A DNA stretch of 6,982 nt from Ruminococcus sp. CAG:254 (GTDB lineage: Bacteria; Bacillota; Clostridia; Oscillospirales; Ruminococcaceae): NCBI GenBank assembly GCA_000433635.1, contig HF997955.1, forward strand, positions 1-6,982, in the 5' to 3' direction. Positions 6,001-6,982 of the stretch are shown here, in pieces. Numbering within the stretch: position 1 is the stretch's first letter; each line of letters opens with the position of its first letter. The notes under the pieces are model-generated. The model was not told where the DNA came from. It saw nothing but the letters and a program-made list of their open reading frames with translations, and made no database searches. Both the position numbers and the translations under genes were made by a program.

Positions 6001-6022
6001 AAATTAGCTGCAATTAGGTGCA
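6001..6022. repeat. Tandem 10-bp repeat and palindrome in the regulator leader
   Basis: ATTAGCTGCA (6003-6012) is followed directly by ATTAGGTGCA (6013-6022), 9 of 10 bases the same, with a period of about one helical turn. The overlapping AATT-N6-AATT (6002-6015) has the same arm spacing as the palindrome at 5930-5945, 71 bp away centre to centre. It could be a second operator allowing looping; this is inferred. Confidence 0.4.
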
Positions 6023-6052
6023 AATTTATGAAGAAAGGAATTTGTTGGAAAA

Positions 6053-6982
6053 ATGCAAAAACGTGTACGAATGGTAGACATTGCGGAAAAAATGGGCGTT
6101 AGTACCTTTACCGTTTCCAAAGCACTTTCCGGAAAAGAGGGTGTCAGTGAAGAACTGCGGGCAGAAGTGCGGCGAGTTGCAGAGCAGATGGGCTATCAGG
6201 CAAAGAATAAATCTCGGCAGGAAACTGTTTCCAAAAGCATGAAGTTCGGGATTTTGACCCGCAGCCGATATATTGAACAGGGGCAGTCATTTTATTGGAG
6301 TTTATACGAGCGGATGCTGTTTCACCTCAATGCAGGGGGAAATATTGGGATTTTAGAGTTTGTATCCACTGAAGAAGAGGAGGCTCTACGGCTGCCGAAA
6401 TTCATGCAGACAGAGCTGATTAACGGGCTTGTCTTAATGGGAAAGTTCAGCAAAGCCTACCGCAATATGCTGACCGCTGCAAAGATTCCGTTTGTCTGTC
6501 TGGATATGTTCGATGCGGACTGTGAACAGGATACCGTGATTTCAGATGGTTATTATGGAATGTATTTTGTGACTCGTCATCTGCTGCAAATGGGGCATCG
6601 GGATATTGTCTTTTTAGGGCGATTAGGGGCAACCTATAGCATTACCGACCGCTATTTTGGCTTCTGTAAGGCGATGCAGGAGGCAGGCATTTCCGTAACG
6701 CCGGAGATGGTTCTGTCTGACCGAGATGAAAACGATACCATTCGTGTTTCACTGGAGCAACTGCACCACATGCCGACTGCATTCGCCTGCAATTGCGATG
6801 TGTCCGCCTATTATTTGATGCAGACCTTGCAGGCAAGAGGTTACCGGATTCCGGAAGATATTTCCATCGTCGGCTTCGATAACTATATTTTGTCGGAGAT
6901 GACCACGCCGAAACTGACAACGTATGCAGTGGATTTGGATAAAATGGCGATGGCAAGCATTGAACAGCTGCAACAGCGGCTC
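6053..6982 (+). CDS. LacI-family transcriptional regulator (3' end outside window)
   Basis: 310 codons are open to the window edge; family members usually have 330-350 residues, so little is missing. Residues 7-27 form the LacI helix-turn-helix (MVDIAEKMGVSTFTVSKALSG), and the DNA-binding part ends near GYQ (47-49). Residues 63-310 are the periplasmic-binding-protein-like sensor domain, with typical stretches GHRDIVFLG (181-189), TDRYFGF (198-204), PTAFACNCD (241-249) and IPEDISIVGFDNY (267-279). The hinge (50-62) is lysine-rich and lacks the common ARxL pattern. Divergence from the GH26 gene suggests control of mannan use, with a manno-oligosaccharide as likely effector; both points are inferred. 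The start fits the family's usual N-terminus. AAAGGA (6034-6039) is 13 nt away, somewhat far. An out-of-frame ATG at 6028 opens a 24-codon frame overlapping the start. Confidence 0.92.
   Translation, partial: MQKRVRMVDIAEKMGVSTFTVSKALSGKEGVSEELRAEVRRVAEQMGYQAKNKSRQETVSKSMKFGILTRSRYIEQGQSFYWSLYERMLFHLNAGGNIGILEFVSTEEEEALRLPKFMQTELINGLVLMGKFSKAYRNMLTAAKIPFVCLDMFDADCEQDTVISDGYYGMYFVTRHLLQMGHRDIVFLGRLGATYSITDRYFGFCKAMQEAGISVTPEMVLSDRDENDTIRVSLEQLHHMPTAFACNCDVSAYYLMQTLQARGYRIPEDISIVGFDNYILSEMTTPKLTTYAVDLDKMAMASIEQLQQRL

Overview
The window looks like chromosomal DNA of a plant-fibre-degrading Clostridium-class Firmicute, most likely a cellulosome-producing Ruminococcus or close relative. Three things point there: a secreted protease with a C-terminal dockerin, a GH26 beta-mannanase, and strong AGGAGG-type ribosome sites with sigma-A-like promoters (TTGxxx, 17 bp, TATAAT). 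The genus is an inference from these traits; no marker gene is present.

Left part (1-1839, minus strand): a two-gene cell-wall operon. A 153-residue membrane-anchored FHA protein is followed, with an 11-bp overlap, by an FtsW/RodA/SpoVE-family glycosyltransferase that runs off the left edge. A sigma-A-type promoter lies 84 bp upstream of the FHA gene. The pairing suggests phosphothreonine-dependent control of peptidoglycan synthesis.

Centre (1961-4907, plus strand): a monocistronic gene for an 812-residue secreted protein with a signal peptide, an M6-type HExxH metalloprotease domain, about seven propeller-like repeats and a C-terminal dockerin. It has its own promoter and a roughly 90-nt leader with a hairpin. 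Its stop codon abuts a GC-rich hairpin cluster, followed by about 250 bp of further inverted repeats with mutually exclusive pairings. A bidirectional terminator closes the unit.

Right part (4914-6982): a GH26 mannanase without signal peptide (minus strand), divergent from a LacI-family regulator (plus strand, runs off the right edge). The 176-bp intergenic region holds a sigma-A-like promoter for each gene and several operator-like repeats, so the regulator probably controls itself and the mannanase in response to a mannan-derived sugar.

I see no RNA genes, CRISPR array, insertion sequence or phage gene. The most unusual material is the non-coding DNA: the 4525-4759 hairpin field and the repeat-rich mannanase/regulator intergenic region.
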